DNA of 64,000 nucleotides from assembly GCA_016748015.1 (NCBI GenBank), contig JAAOMT010000786.1, positions 628,034 to 692,033 on the forward strand, in the 5' to 3' direction. This document shows, one piece after another, positions 24,270 through 34,979 of this stretch. A program made the position numbers and the translations under genes. The number at the start of each line of letters is the position of its first letter. The first letter of the stretch is position 1. The notes below the pieces were generated by a model that saw only the letters and a program-made list of their open reading frames with translations, was not told the origin of the DNA and ran no database searches. This stretch comes from Geosiphon pyriformis (lineage: Eukaryota > Glomeromycota > Glomeromycetes > Archaeosporales > Geosiphonaceae).

Positions 24270-24720
24270 TCTCTCCAAGAAACAAGAGTTGAAATGGTAT
24301 AGTGACAATAGGGAAGGTATTATGCCAGAACGTGTACATGATACTAATGCAGAGTTTGATCTGAGGTATCCAGGAAAAGAGATCATCAAATTGGAGCCAC
24401 ATTTACGCATCTGCATTGATCTGAAAATAGCACTAAAAATTCTGGCAACAACAATGGTTCAATTAGCATCTAGGAGTAGTCTAGCAAAAAGAGGAATTAA
24501 TATAAGAGGAGGAATAATTGACGCAGGATATATAGGAAATATCATCGCAATGTTATAAAATGACTCAGAAAAGGCCTATATAATAGAATCCAATGAAAAG
24601 ATAGCACAGGCAATATTCCTGCCTCTGGTTAGAATAGCTCAGTTAGTATCAGTGGGAAAGAGGGAGAAATTAGGAATAACAGCGAAAGGAATACAGAGAT
24701 TTGGATTGATGGGTAAAATA
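24270..24720 (+). pseudogene. Element B dUTPase domain
   Basis: Trimeric-type dUTPase with its motifs in order: motif 1 AEFDLRY (from A-G-Y-D-L), motif 2 ASRSSLAKR, motif 3 GGIIDAGYIGNI with the conserved Asp, motif 4 EKIAQAIFLPL, and motif 5 decayed to KGIQRFGLMGK (normally a G-F-G-S-T-G-like end). A stop lies between motifs 3 and 4 (24,556-24,558). dUTPases convert dUTP to dUMP and limit uracil misincorporation during reverse transcription; that role is known for some retroviruses and inferred here. It sits between the Cys-rich module and RT in the same frame, so it would be made as part of the polyprotein. Confidence 0.85.
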
Positions 24721-26527
24721 GATGTACCAGTTAATATGGCAAAGGAAAAAATTGTTGGCCAAGGAGAAATTATCTCAACCGGTCAAGCTATTTCTATTCC
24801 ACCATATAGCCAGTACATGTTAGCAATAGAAAGGAAGGAAAAGAAGCAAGAACAGATTTTTGAAGCTGAAGCAAACCTTTGTGAATCAGGAGAGATTGGA
24901 CTGATCAATTTCCACATACCAGCCAAGAGCTATAGCTGCATAAAAATTCCCATCTACAACAACACTGGCAATATCATCAACATACCAGAAGGAACTACCA
25001 TCAGATATTTAACCACAGAAATAGAAGACCAACCACCAAACCTCATTCCAGACTTTCCACAACTTTGTGAATATGTTGACATCACATCACAAACAATCTA
25101 TGGACGAGACAAATGTTATTTGCTCCAACCAGAACAATTGGAACAAATGAACATAAGAAACTTAGATCCACTCCAATGTATACAGCTCAAGATATTACTC
25201 AACAATTTCAACGACATCTTTGCCAGCGAAAATGAGTTTGGCCAAACTGACATTATCCAGCATCAGATCAAGACTGGAGATGCAATGCCAATCAAACAAA
25301 GAGCATACAGAGTGCTGCCAGCCAGTCACAAAATCATTTGTCAAGAGATAAACAGAATGCTTGACAATGGGCTAATTCAACCATCAATGAGCCCATGGTC
25401 GTCACTAGTGGTACTCATCTATAAGAAAAATAGAAAAATCCGGTTTTGTGTAGACTACAGGAAACTTAATAGTGTAACTCGTGGAGACAGTTATCCAACT
25501 CCACAAATACAGAAATTATTCGATGCTTTCAGTGGGAACAAATAGTTCTCAACATTAGATTTGAACAGTGGTTACTGGCAAGTAGCCATGAATCCAGCTG
25601 ACAAAGAGAAGACAGCATTTACTACTAGAGAAGGGAATTTTGAATTTGAAGTGATGCCATTTGGCTTAACCAATGCCCCAGCAACTTTCCAATGGCTAAT
25701 GGAAATTGTTTATACTGGTTTATTGTGGAAATCAGTAGTTGTATACTTGGACAACACCAATGTATTCTCAAAGACATTTGATGATCATCTTCATCTTCAA
25801 CAAGTGTTCAAAAGACTAAGAAAAGCAGGACTAAAGTTAAATGTGACAAAGTGCTTCTTTGGCAAGACAAAACTCAAATTCTTGGAACACATAGTCAACA
25901 AAGATGGCATCAAAACAGATTCAGAGAAAATAGAGATAGTAAAGAACTTTCCAGTGCCAACCAATATAACAAAACTGAAATCATTCTTGGGATTCACTAG
26001 CTACTATTGTCATTTTATCAAGAACTTTTCCAAGATAGTGCAGCCACTCAACCAACTGCAAAACAAAAATACGAAATATGAATGAACAGAAAGTCAACAA
26101 GAAGCTTTTGATATTCTGAGAAAAAAGCTCATCCAAGCTCTAGTACTGATCTATCCAGATTACAGCAAACCATTCATCATCACCACTAATGCATCTGGCC
26201 AAGCATTGAGAGCAGTATTATCTTAGAGGACTGGACAGCAGAGAACATCCAGTAGCATATGCCAGCAGAGATTTAACACCAGCTGAAAAGAACTATGGAA
26301 CACCGGAACAAGAACACTTAGCAATATACTGGGCCATCATGAAATAGAAAGAATACTTGAGCCAGAAGTTTGAAGTATACACAGATCACAAGGGATTAAC
26401 ATCACTCCAAAAACAAGAATTTGGAGATGGAAGACAGTCAAAATGGAAAATGGCACTCACACCATACAATTATACTATACATTACAAAAAAGGAAAAGAC
26501 AATGGAAATGCTGACGGTTTATTGTAA
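24721..26527 (+). pseudogene. Element B linker, reverse transcriptase and RNase H
   Basis: The linker 24,721-25,110 (EANLCESGEIGLINFHIPAK, IYNNTGNIINIPEGTTI) resembles a second small beta domain and is the region where B itself cut element A. RT, about 25,200-26,085: QHQIKTGDAMPIKQRAYRVL, FCVDYRKLN, FGLTNAPATFQWLMEIVY, catalytic box YLDN at 25,744-25,755 (the second Asp replaced by Asn). RNase H, 26,100-26,527: FIITTNASGQAL (the first Asp also Asn), [24 protein letters not shown], and the end GKDNGNADGLL. A one-base gain near 26,243 shifts the frame. Stops at 25,543, 26,083 and 26,224 area. Confidence 0.88.
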
Positions 26528-27950
26528 ATAAGACAAATCTAAGAACATTTCAACCCAAAAATATAATAAAACCAGAACAATACCAACAAAAAAATACAAC
26601 AAAAGATGAACATACAAAAATATTAACAATTGCAACATTATCTAAACACTCAACAGTTCAAAAAGAATTTATCTCAAATGGAATGAAAGAGTATCAAACA
26701 ACAATCAAAATATTTTATCACTCACCAAAATATACTTTATCGGAAAAATAGAAGGGATCCAGATCAACCAACCAGAGTAATTACGGAGCCAGAAAAAGAG
26801 ACAATATTATTCAACATGCACTCAAATCCAACAGCAGGACATTTTTACAAAGAAGCAACCATGGAAAGAACCAGAAAAAGATACTATTGGCCATCAATGT
26901 ACCCAGACATCATTCAATATGTTCAAAATTGTGATGCTTGTCAGCGAAGAGGAGGAACAAGACCCAGTGAACCATTAAGACCAATCAAAGTGGGACAACC
27001 ATTTGACCGTATTGGAATTGATTTAGTCAGACCATTAACAATTACCAACAGAGGAAACAGATACATAGTGGTAGCCATGGACTATCTCACTAAATGGCCA
27101 GAGGCAAAAGCAATTCAAAGAGCGGATGCAGAATTCATTGCCGAATTCATTCATCAGGATTTGATTTATCAACATGAATGTCCAAAAGAATTATTATTAG
27201 ACCAAGGAACTTATTTTGTGAACAAACATTAACAGAATTGAGCCAAAGATTCGGAATCAAGAAACCATTATCATCACCATACCATCCACAAACCAATAGA
27301 TTAGTAGAAAGATTCAACAGAACATTGTGTGAAGCAATAGCTAAACTCAGCCAAAAAAACCAGAACAATTGGGATTTGTTAATACCATCAGTACTATTTG
27401 CTTATCGGACAATAAAGCAAGATACTACACAAACAACACCATTTGAATTAGTATATGGTAGAACAGCAACACTACCAGTAGAAATAAAAGTCAGCACATA
27501 CCCAACCAAACCAATAACAGAAGAGAATTTCAAAGATACATTGTTGAGAAAAACATATGACTTAATGGAAACATTGGAAAACAACCAAAGAAGAGCAGCT
27601 GATAATATTTAAAAGTTACAAGAAAAACAGAAAAAAAGACACAATAGTTAACTACCAGACAAACCAGTTGAATTCAAGATTGGAGACAAAGTATTACTAT
27701 ATTGTACCAAAGCAGAAAAACAATGGAGTGGAAAATTCGACCCCAAATGGGACGGACCATTTCACATAGAAGAAATTTTAAGAAATGGAGCTTACAAATT
27801 AAGATTGAATAACAAAATTTTAACCAAAGCAGCACATGGAGATCGACTAAAGCCATATCGTAACATCACATTACCATCTACCAGTAATATTCCACAATTA
27901 AGAGTACAGAGAATACTAGTCCAACCAGATGAGATTCCATGAGATCTGGA
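26528..27950 (+). pseudogene. Element B integrase
   Basis: The zinc-binding N-terminus (MHSNPTAGHFYKEATMERTR, then CDACQRRGG) is read in the shifted frame from 26,816. The catalytic core follows: GIDLVRPLTITNRGNRYIVV with the first Asp, LLDQGTYFVN with the second, and HPQTNRLVERFNRTLCEA with the Glu, so D-D-E is kept. A one-base loss near 27,222 restores the original gag-pol frame. The C-terminal part (VLLYC-like FKIGDKVLLY, WSGKFDPKWDGPFHIEEIL) is the GPY/F-type module common in Ty3/Gypsy integrases; no chromodomain is seen. Stop codons at 27,610 and 27,940 area. Confidence 0.87.
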
Positions 27951-28041
27951 ACCAATTGTTATTATCAACAACAACATGTTAAATTGATCAATTAAAAGAA
28001 TATATAAAGATATAGTAGACATAACAGGAAATATCAAAAAA

Positions 28042-28704
28042 ATGGAAATTACAGACAACATTCACATATTAGCACAACAACTCTTTCAATTAATCCAACA
28101 CCAGAAAATGGAGATTACAATCAATCAACAAACCATTCAATATCAAGATACTAGAAAGACATTGCAACTCAGAACACTGAAGAAAACTGAAAATATGGTG
28201 GACAAAATCATGGTGAAAGTAAAATTAGCAATAAAAGAATCGACAAAAGAGTCACTATATCAAGAGTTAACTAAAGAAACTTGGAATTGGTAGATACAAC
28301 AATTTCCATGAAACTATTGTTATTTTTACTTGGGACAACATGTAAATATCCAGAATCTATATACGGATAAAACAAAGCGATTATTCGACAAAAGAATACT
28401 ACAACAATTAGAACATTTTGTGGGAAAGAACAACTTATCTACACAAGCCCGAGCCATATACCAAATACACACAGCATTTCAGGATAAACCAGAAATATTG
28501 CTCAACAGAGCAATGGATATGGTTACCAGTAATCAATTGGGAAAAATTACCAATGCTTAATTTGAAGAATTACAGACCCAAATAACACAAGTAATTCTCG
28601 AAAACGAAATCCAGGAAATACTTTAAGAGGGGGAATTACATGAGTTGGATTTCGATGAAGCTCAATATTAAAAGGAGGGAATAATGTTACTCATAGAAAT
28701 ATAG
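28042..28704 (+). pseudogene. Element B 3' extra domain, reads through the PPT into the LTR
   Basis: The gag-pol frame continues after integrase with a helical, Gln/Lys-rich region: 28,042-28,293 (MEITDNIHILAQQLFQLIQH) and 28,330-28,560 (ending SNQLGKITNA, then FEELQTQITQVILENEIQEI after a stop). It passes the polypurine tract (KEGIMLLIEI) and stops at 28,702-28,704, 20 bases into the LTR. No family recognised and no membrane segment or signal peptide, so it is not an obvious envelope. The segment LGKITNAQFEE-like / QITQVIL parallels IGKLTELKFQQF and QISSIIL in E and C, so it is a shared domain. Confidence 0.6.
28671..28684 (+). other. Polypurine tract of element B
   Basis: AAAAGGAGGGAATAA-type purine run immediately 5' of the right LTR, in the place of the plus-strand primer. 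Confidence 0.75.
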
Positions 28705-29552
28705 GAAATATATTAGCATAATTATTAGCCAATCAGAAGTAAGTGTAGTAAATGTGGAATTCCAGGATTCTTCTCAGGAATTGCAGGATTCCAGAAATTT
28801 CAGGATTCCTGACAAGGAATTACAGAATTCCAGAATTCCAGGATTCCTTTCAAAGGAATTGCAGGATTCCAGGAATTCTAGGATTCCTGTTGTGAAAAAT
28901 TGGGGAATTGAGGAATCCCAATTATGTATATATAGTGGTAGTATTAGAAACAGAAAAGACAGAATTGATACCACAGAATTCTTAGCCAAGAAACAAAATT
29001 ATCAAATAAATAATTATTCCATATCTCAATTCACTCTCCACTATCAACACTTTATGTTGATAGTAATTGATACTTAACCACGCTGGAACAATAGCTCTTG
29101 ATTATGGCTATTGATGAAATACTAATCTGCCAAACTGCCTGGGCTTATTTCTTTTTTTTCTTTATTTTTTTGTATTTTTTTTTCTTTATTTTATTTGATT
29201 TGATTGTTGTGTATATTAATTGATTAAAAAATTAAGCACTGAGTTATTGACGTCAAGGATAGCCTGGTAAAAGACCCAGAAATAAGGGTAGGATTTTATA
29301 TATTATCAGATAGCTTACCAGAAGGGCATGACTGCCAGACTAAATCCGGCCACCATACTGAGAAAGAAATTGAGAAAACAACTTAAGAATACAACCACTA
29401 TCAATCTTATTGAATCTCTGTTCATTATACAAAGGACTCAACCAAAACCTTCAGATAACAATACCTTCAGAACATCATCAACGGAACTAGCTTTGAGCAC
29501 CAAGTTACAGGTTTGTTATTTAATTCAACAGCTGAAATAATCACCTGTAACA
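28685..29552 (+). repeat. Element B 3' LTR
   Basis: 868 bp, the same length as the 5' LTR and collinear with it. Over the first 230 bases I count about 15 differences by eye, all transitions. The 39-bp array lies at 28,776-28,892 and TATA at 28,927-28,934. Followed by ATGG, the target duplication. Confidence 0.93.
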
Positions 29553-32500
29553 ATGGTTATCATGTATTGATTATATGGTGGAATGGAAATTGATTGATGA
29601 GTGGAGATAATTTTTCCCTTGTCAACAATTTTTTTTTCTGCCATATTAACTGATACATCTATTCTACCCATTTATTCAAAACCCTGTATTTTTTTAGCTG
29701 TGATCCCTAATTCTTCTCTGTTTCCCATTGACACTAACTGAGCTATTTTTATCAGAGGTAGAAATATTGCCTGTGCTATCTTTTTGTTTGGCTCTATAAT
29801 ATAGGCTTTTTCAAAGTTATTCTGTAGTATTACAATGATGTTTCCTACATATCCTGCATCAATTATTTCTCTTCTGATGTTGATTCTCTTTTTCACTAAA
29901 CTACTCCTAAATGCTAGTTGAATTATAGTTGTTAAAATTTCCAGTACTATTTTGAGATCCAGGCATGTGCATAAATGTGGTTCCAATTTGATGGTGTCCT
30001 TTCTTGGATATCTCAAATCAAACCTGGTATTGGTATTATGTACACATTCTGGTATAATGCCTTTATTGTTGTCACTATACCATCTGAGTTCCTGTTCCTT
30101 GAAAAAATCAGAAAGCATGATGTATGTTTCAGGATTTGAATCAAAATTCAGATCACTATTATTTTCTTTGCCATATTGAGCAAAGCTAAAACTGTTGTTT
30201 TTATTATCATCATTGTCAGAGTTTGAATTGGAATTGAAAGTTGATTCCAATTCTGCTGTGCAGTTGCTAATTGGTTTTTCCTCTTCTGGAATTGTGTAGA
30301 TCATGCATGGTAGTAGATTGTAAATAAGGTCACACTTATTACAATATTGAAAATCACATGGAATTAAACAGTGGTTACATAGTTAGGTATTAATTTTTTC
30401 TAAATATTGTTCTTGTTCTTTTTGAGTGGATGCTAATTCTTAGTAGTGTTTGTGGAATTGTTCTGGATCCAAAAGATTTATGACTAGTTCTGAGTTTCAG
30501 TTAAGTTCTATAAGTTCTGGAGAGTTATTTTTTATTATCCTGATTTCCTCTGATGACACGCCTTTGATTTTGGTGAGTGCCATTTGCCATATTTTGTTAT
30601 CATTATGTGGACAACTGTCTAGACATTTTACTGCTTTTTTCTAGGTGGCTTCGATTAATGTTTTTTTTCTTACCTAGTCACTTATTAAGATCATATACTG
30701 ACATGATTCATCACATGTTTCTCTTCTCCCAGGAATGTCATTCCATATTTCTTTGTTAAAGAGAGTTTTGCTGCAAGCCAAACATGATTTGTTGTCTCAT
30801 TTTTCTTGTCTTTTTGGTCATCCAAACCATTCAATGTTGCATGAATGGCAATAGAATTTAGTTGCTGTCTGCCATTTTTCATTGTCACTACAGTATGCAT
30901 TCATTGTGGACAATTTCTTGTCACAGTCAATGAATATTAATTTTGGTCAGCAATAGTTAGATAGTGGTGGTATGGTATAAATATAAGGAATATGAGTGGC
31001 TGCAGTAATTAGAACTGGCTCTTTTTCTTTTCCTTTTGTCTTTTTTTCTCACTCCTAAGTTGATAATTTGTCCAGATTATTGTCAGTTTCTCAGGCTTGG
31101 TTGGTATTCTAGATAAGTTCTTTTTTTTGTTTTCTTTTTCTGTTGTTGTCCCAGAAGAGTATTGGCAGTAATTTATGGTGGTCATTTTCAGCCCATAATA
31201 CTTGATAGGCTTTCCAAGTAGATTTCTTCTCTTTTTCCTTAAACTCGATAAGTGGTGCTGTCATGTTGGTAGTTTTGAAATGGTCACACATGGCTGGAAC
31301 ACATGTGTGTTGACTGTTCTGGCTAAGTTGAAGCTCTTGCGTGTTCCAATCAAGTGTTATGTTGGTTTTAGACAGTCAATCATTACCAATGAGTACTTGG
31401 TATTGAATGGCTTCTATGACTAATATTTTGATTGACACAATGATGCTATTGACTTCTATAGGAAAGTCATCAATCTTGCCAATTGGAGTTTTGGTCACTC
31501 CATTAGCAGTGATGATTCATGCACTAGCAGTTCAATCAACTTGGCGACTTAATTGGTCTATGAATTGTTTTATAATGATGCTGCCAGCTGATTTATTGTC
31601 TAAGATTAGTTTGATGAATTGGTCATCAACTTTGGCATCAGTGTATATGATGGTAATAGATTTTTTTTCGAGAGTGGCTCCACTAAATAATGACATGACT
31701 AACAGTTCCTCAAGTTCAAATGGAAAGATGGCATTTAGTGATTTGTTCTCTGTGATGGTAGCTGGTAGAATATTGTTAGTGGGTGTTAGAGTGTAATTGG
31801 TTTTTTGGTTGTTGGATGGGACATTTTCTGGGATTACTAGAAGACTTAAATAGTTCTGAGAATTTGGGTTTTGGGTGTACCCAACTCCTGAACTCTGCTG
31901 GCATGATTCTAATAGATAATCTAATGAACTAGGAATTGGTTGATAAACCACCATTGCCAATCTCCAGTTTTAGGTAACTCTCAATCTAGGGTTCTCTGAT
32001 GTCATTTGAGCTGGATTTAATGTTGGTGTTTGAACTACAGGTGTCTGATAAATTATTTGTGGGTTGATATATTACTTGTGGCTGTGGTTGATAGATTAGG
32101 ATTTGATATATAATTGGTTGATAAATAGACTGCTGCATTATTAGCAGGTAAGTAGGTTGATATTGATCTTGATTTGCATAATGATTCGGTATTTGAAGTT
32201 TGTAATCAGGATTTCTATATTGATTTTTTGATTGTATATTACTATAAAAATGGCAGTTAGCTTGGATATGGCCTTGTTTACCACAGTTGTGGCAGACATG
32301 CATTTCTGGCTGCCACAGCTGATTGAATGATAATAATGGACATAACTGATTTTGGAAACAATTCGCATTTTCTGAATTATTGCATCATTGTAGTGGTTAA
32401 TAAATTGTGTAATTGTCAGCTAAGTATCTCTTGATTTTCTGATTGATTGAATTACTGAATTGCTTTAGTTTGGAATCCAAATCAAATAATCTATTCATTA

Positions 32501-32979
32501 CTAGATTTACAACTTGTGCATAATTAGCTTCTAATTCAGCTAATTCAAAATCTCTGGTGCATGTAACTGTATTTTGTAGGTTGCCTAGATGTAGTGATTG
32601 TATGTATTGCAGGATGTTACTGTGTAATCTGTGAATAAACTGATTCAGGATCTGGGCTGTGGTAAAATAATTGGCATTGATGCTTGTATTTGGTGCAAAT
32701 TTTGATGGAAACATCTCAAGTAAGTGGTAACTGCTTCAGTATCTTCCTGTTTGATGGTGGTAAAGGTGTTGGCCAAGCAATTAATGCTGTTGCTATTACT
32801 AAAATATCTTAAAAATTCCAATTTAAATGCATCAAATGTTTGGGGTTTCTGAGCTAGGCTATGATACCACAAGTTGGTGGCATCTTAAAGAAAATTGGGG
32901 ATTGCTTAAAGAGCTCTGATGTCATTCCAGTTATTGGTGGTGATGGCTTTGACAATATCATTGATCCATGTTTGGGCAT
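29553..32979 (-). pseudogene. Element A middle segment: capsid, knuckle, protease, Cys-rich, dUTPase
   Basis: Minus strand, between the C and B insertions. Capsid 32,397-32,979 (NAQTWINDI near the C junction, LEFLRYFSNSNSINCLANTF). Knuckle CHNCGKQGHIQANC at about 32,250-32,296, with all ligands present. Protease about 31,300-31,960; its catalytic loop reads LILDNKSAGSII, so D-S-G has become D-N-K and the enzyme is dead. Cys-rich module about 30,310-30,960: IDCDKKLSTMNAYC, FYCHSC, SCLAC, and LCNHCLIPCDFQYCNKC. dUTPase 29,672-30,304 stays open for 210 codons and shows motifs 1-5 (TRFDLRY, AFRSSLV, REIIDAGYVGNI, KKIAQAIFLPL, KKIQGFE). The segment ends at QYMIT where B cut it. Confidence 0.85.
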
Positions 32980-33951
32980 TGTTACTGGAGGTTTTTGGTC
33001 TCTTTTCTTGAATGTTGTTAATGTTAATTTGCTGTGAATTCACATTCTCAGGAAATAGTTGGACCTCCAGTAACTGAATTTATCTTTAAATTATCTCTTA
33101 TAATTTGAACTGCTGGGCTTATAAGTGGAATGGCCAATTCTGTGCCAGTTATTTTATGTAGTTATGTTGTAGTAAACGTCAACTCTTTTCCAGGAATTGC
33201 TTGTCTGAAAGCTCACTAAAAATTGTGTAGTTATTTTGCTATGAAAATCAACTCTTCTACAGGAATCTCGTCTATAGGCTACCCTAATGATTGTAATAAG
33301 AAAAATAAAAGAAAATAAAAGAAATGTAAAAGAAATAGAATTTTGTCAAGAGAAACGTTTTCTATCCAGGCCTGAAGTCACTAACAGTTTATTGAAATTG
33401 GTAGCTAATTAATTTTAAAACATTAGTTGTGTTGAGGGAATTTCAAGTGTAATAATTTAAGAATTTGGTTTTTGAATATTTAATTTTTATTTGATTTTGT
33501 AAAAGATAATTTGTTTCAATTAAGATATCTAACATAAGATACTATGGTAAGATACTATAAGAAGATACATTTTCTTGAAGAAAAAAGCTCTTTTTTTATA
33601 CAACTTTTTGTAGTACTAGTCTTTAAACTTGTACTTTTCTTTTTGCTATAATTTGGGTGAACTAAAGATACATTTCGGCAAACTACAAATTATTTCACTG
33701 AACTATTGATTATTTCGGCCAATTTTCATTAATTTCGGCAAATTTTAACTATGTTAAATAGTTCAGGATATTGTGTAATTTAATCATCTTAATTTTTAGA
33801 GTACAAATCGGATTATTGATTGAGTAATGATTTTTGATAATTTGATTAAATAATAAGTAATAATCGAAATAATAATAATATATGCTAATTAATAATAGGA
33901 ATTATGAAGATAATTTTATGTTAATTAATAGCTAAGATTCTACTGGTAACA
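32980..33951 (-). repeat. Element C 3' LTR
   Basis: 972 bp, collinear with 41,897-42,868. In the first 155 bases I count about 14 differences, all transitions. A purine-rich tract (GAGGAGAAGATTA on the minus strand) abuts at about 33,952-33,966. Confidence 0.92.
33673..33752 (-). repeat. 20-bp tandem repeat x4 in C 3' LTR U3
   Basis: Plus-strand units of exactly 20 bases beginning TTTCGGCAAACTACAAATTA, then TTTCACTG..., TTTCGGCC..., TTTCGGCA.... It lies about 200-280 bases from the U3 start on the minus strand. The counterpart in the 5' LTR is 42,590-42,669. Confidence 0.8.
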
Positions 33952-34639
33952 TAATCTTCTCCTCAAAACTGAGCTTTATCAAAGTCCAAGCACTATCTGT
34001 AATATTAAAATAGTGGTCCAAGATAATTAAAGTAATCTGGTCTAAAAATTGTTGAAATTTTAGTTCTGTGAGCTTTCCAATGTATTGAATCTTTATTGGA
34101 TGAAGTATTGGGTTTTGTAAGACGTTTTTACAAGTGTTAAATAAATCATAGAGTCTAAATGCTGCTCTAAGTTTATAGCAAATGTTTGTTGGTCCAGCTG
34201 TTGTCTTAAATTCATTGTGAATTTGTTTTTGTATAGCCTCAGAAGTAATGTTGGTTGCTTCAAGTTCTAGTTTTCATTTATAAAGTGTTTTTTCAATATG
34301 AAAATATCTATATATAAGAGTATGTTCATTGTTCTGTTTATTGAGAAATAGTAGAAGTTTTTGTTGCATTGTGGCATTTGATAGAATGTCAATAGAGGCA
34401 GATAAAAAGTTCTCTTTTAGTGTTTGCTTCAAAAGTTTTGGTAATTGATTTTCAGAGTAACTTTTTGTTTTTCTTCTATAGGGGTGATAATTCTGAGAAT
34501 TATTTACTACTGGAGCTGTGATTTCTTTTTGAATGTAATTAATTTGACTTCTATTAATCATTATAAATAAGTCAAAAAGTGTTTTCAAAGCTAACATTAA
34601 TTTTTGGGATATTTGTTGAATATTTCGGGGAATAATCAT
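33932..34639 (-). pseudogene. Element C 3' ORF (unknown function)
   Basis: Separate 3' coding region after integrase, starting MIIPRNIQQISQKLMLALKT. It is open 34,274-34,639, then frameshifted or stopped but readable as IQYIGKLTELKFQQF and QITLIILDHY. It ends LSFEEKIMLPVES at 33,932, 20 bases inside the LTR. Homologous to E's ORF at 46,291-47,010 (LMLALKT, YHPY, NATMQQKLLLFLNKQN / NATIQQKLQLCLNKKN, YRYFHIEKTL / YRYFYIEKTL). Predicted mostly helical; no signal peptide, membrane segment or known motif. Confidence 0.6.
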
Positions 34640-34979
34640 GATAAAAATGACTAATTAATAAACAAAATTTGAAAAAAAATAAAGAAAATTATTTTTGGAT
34701 ATAAGATTTTTATTTGTTTTTGGTTTTGAATATTTCTTCTAATTATTTACTATTTTTGATTTATGTTTTGTGTATTTTAAAGGAGTTTGTGAAAATGTTA
34801 AATTAAGTGTTCAAGTTTGGTTGTTGTTCTATTATAATTATTGGTTTTAAATTTTGGAGAATATCTTCAGGATTAATTAAAAGAGAATGTGTACCAATTT
34901 GTAGAATTAATGGTTCAAGATTGTTTTTGGAATGATAGTGTTTCAATCAATTTCTATGTGCAACTTTTGCTAGTACTTT

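Larger units (their letters stand above)
19411..29552 (+). mobile_element. Ty3/Gypsy element B, complete but inactivated
   Basis: 10,142 bp with two 868-bp LTRs that both begin TGTTAC and end GTAACA. ATGG directly before the left LTR (19,407-19,410) is repeated directly after the right LTR (29,553-29,556). A primer-site candidate follows the left LTR and a polypurine tract precedes the right one. It carries one long gag-pol frame, 20,341-28,704, interrupted by scattered stops and two compensating frameshifts. It lies inside element A in the opposite orientation; removing B and one ATGG rejoins A's frame (see findings). Confidence 0.95.
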
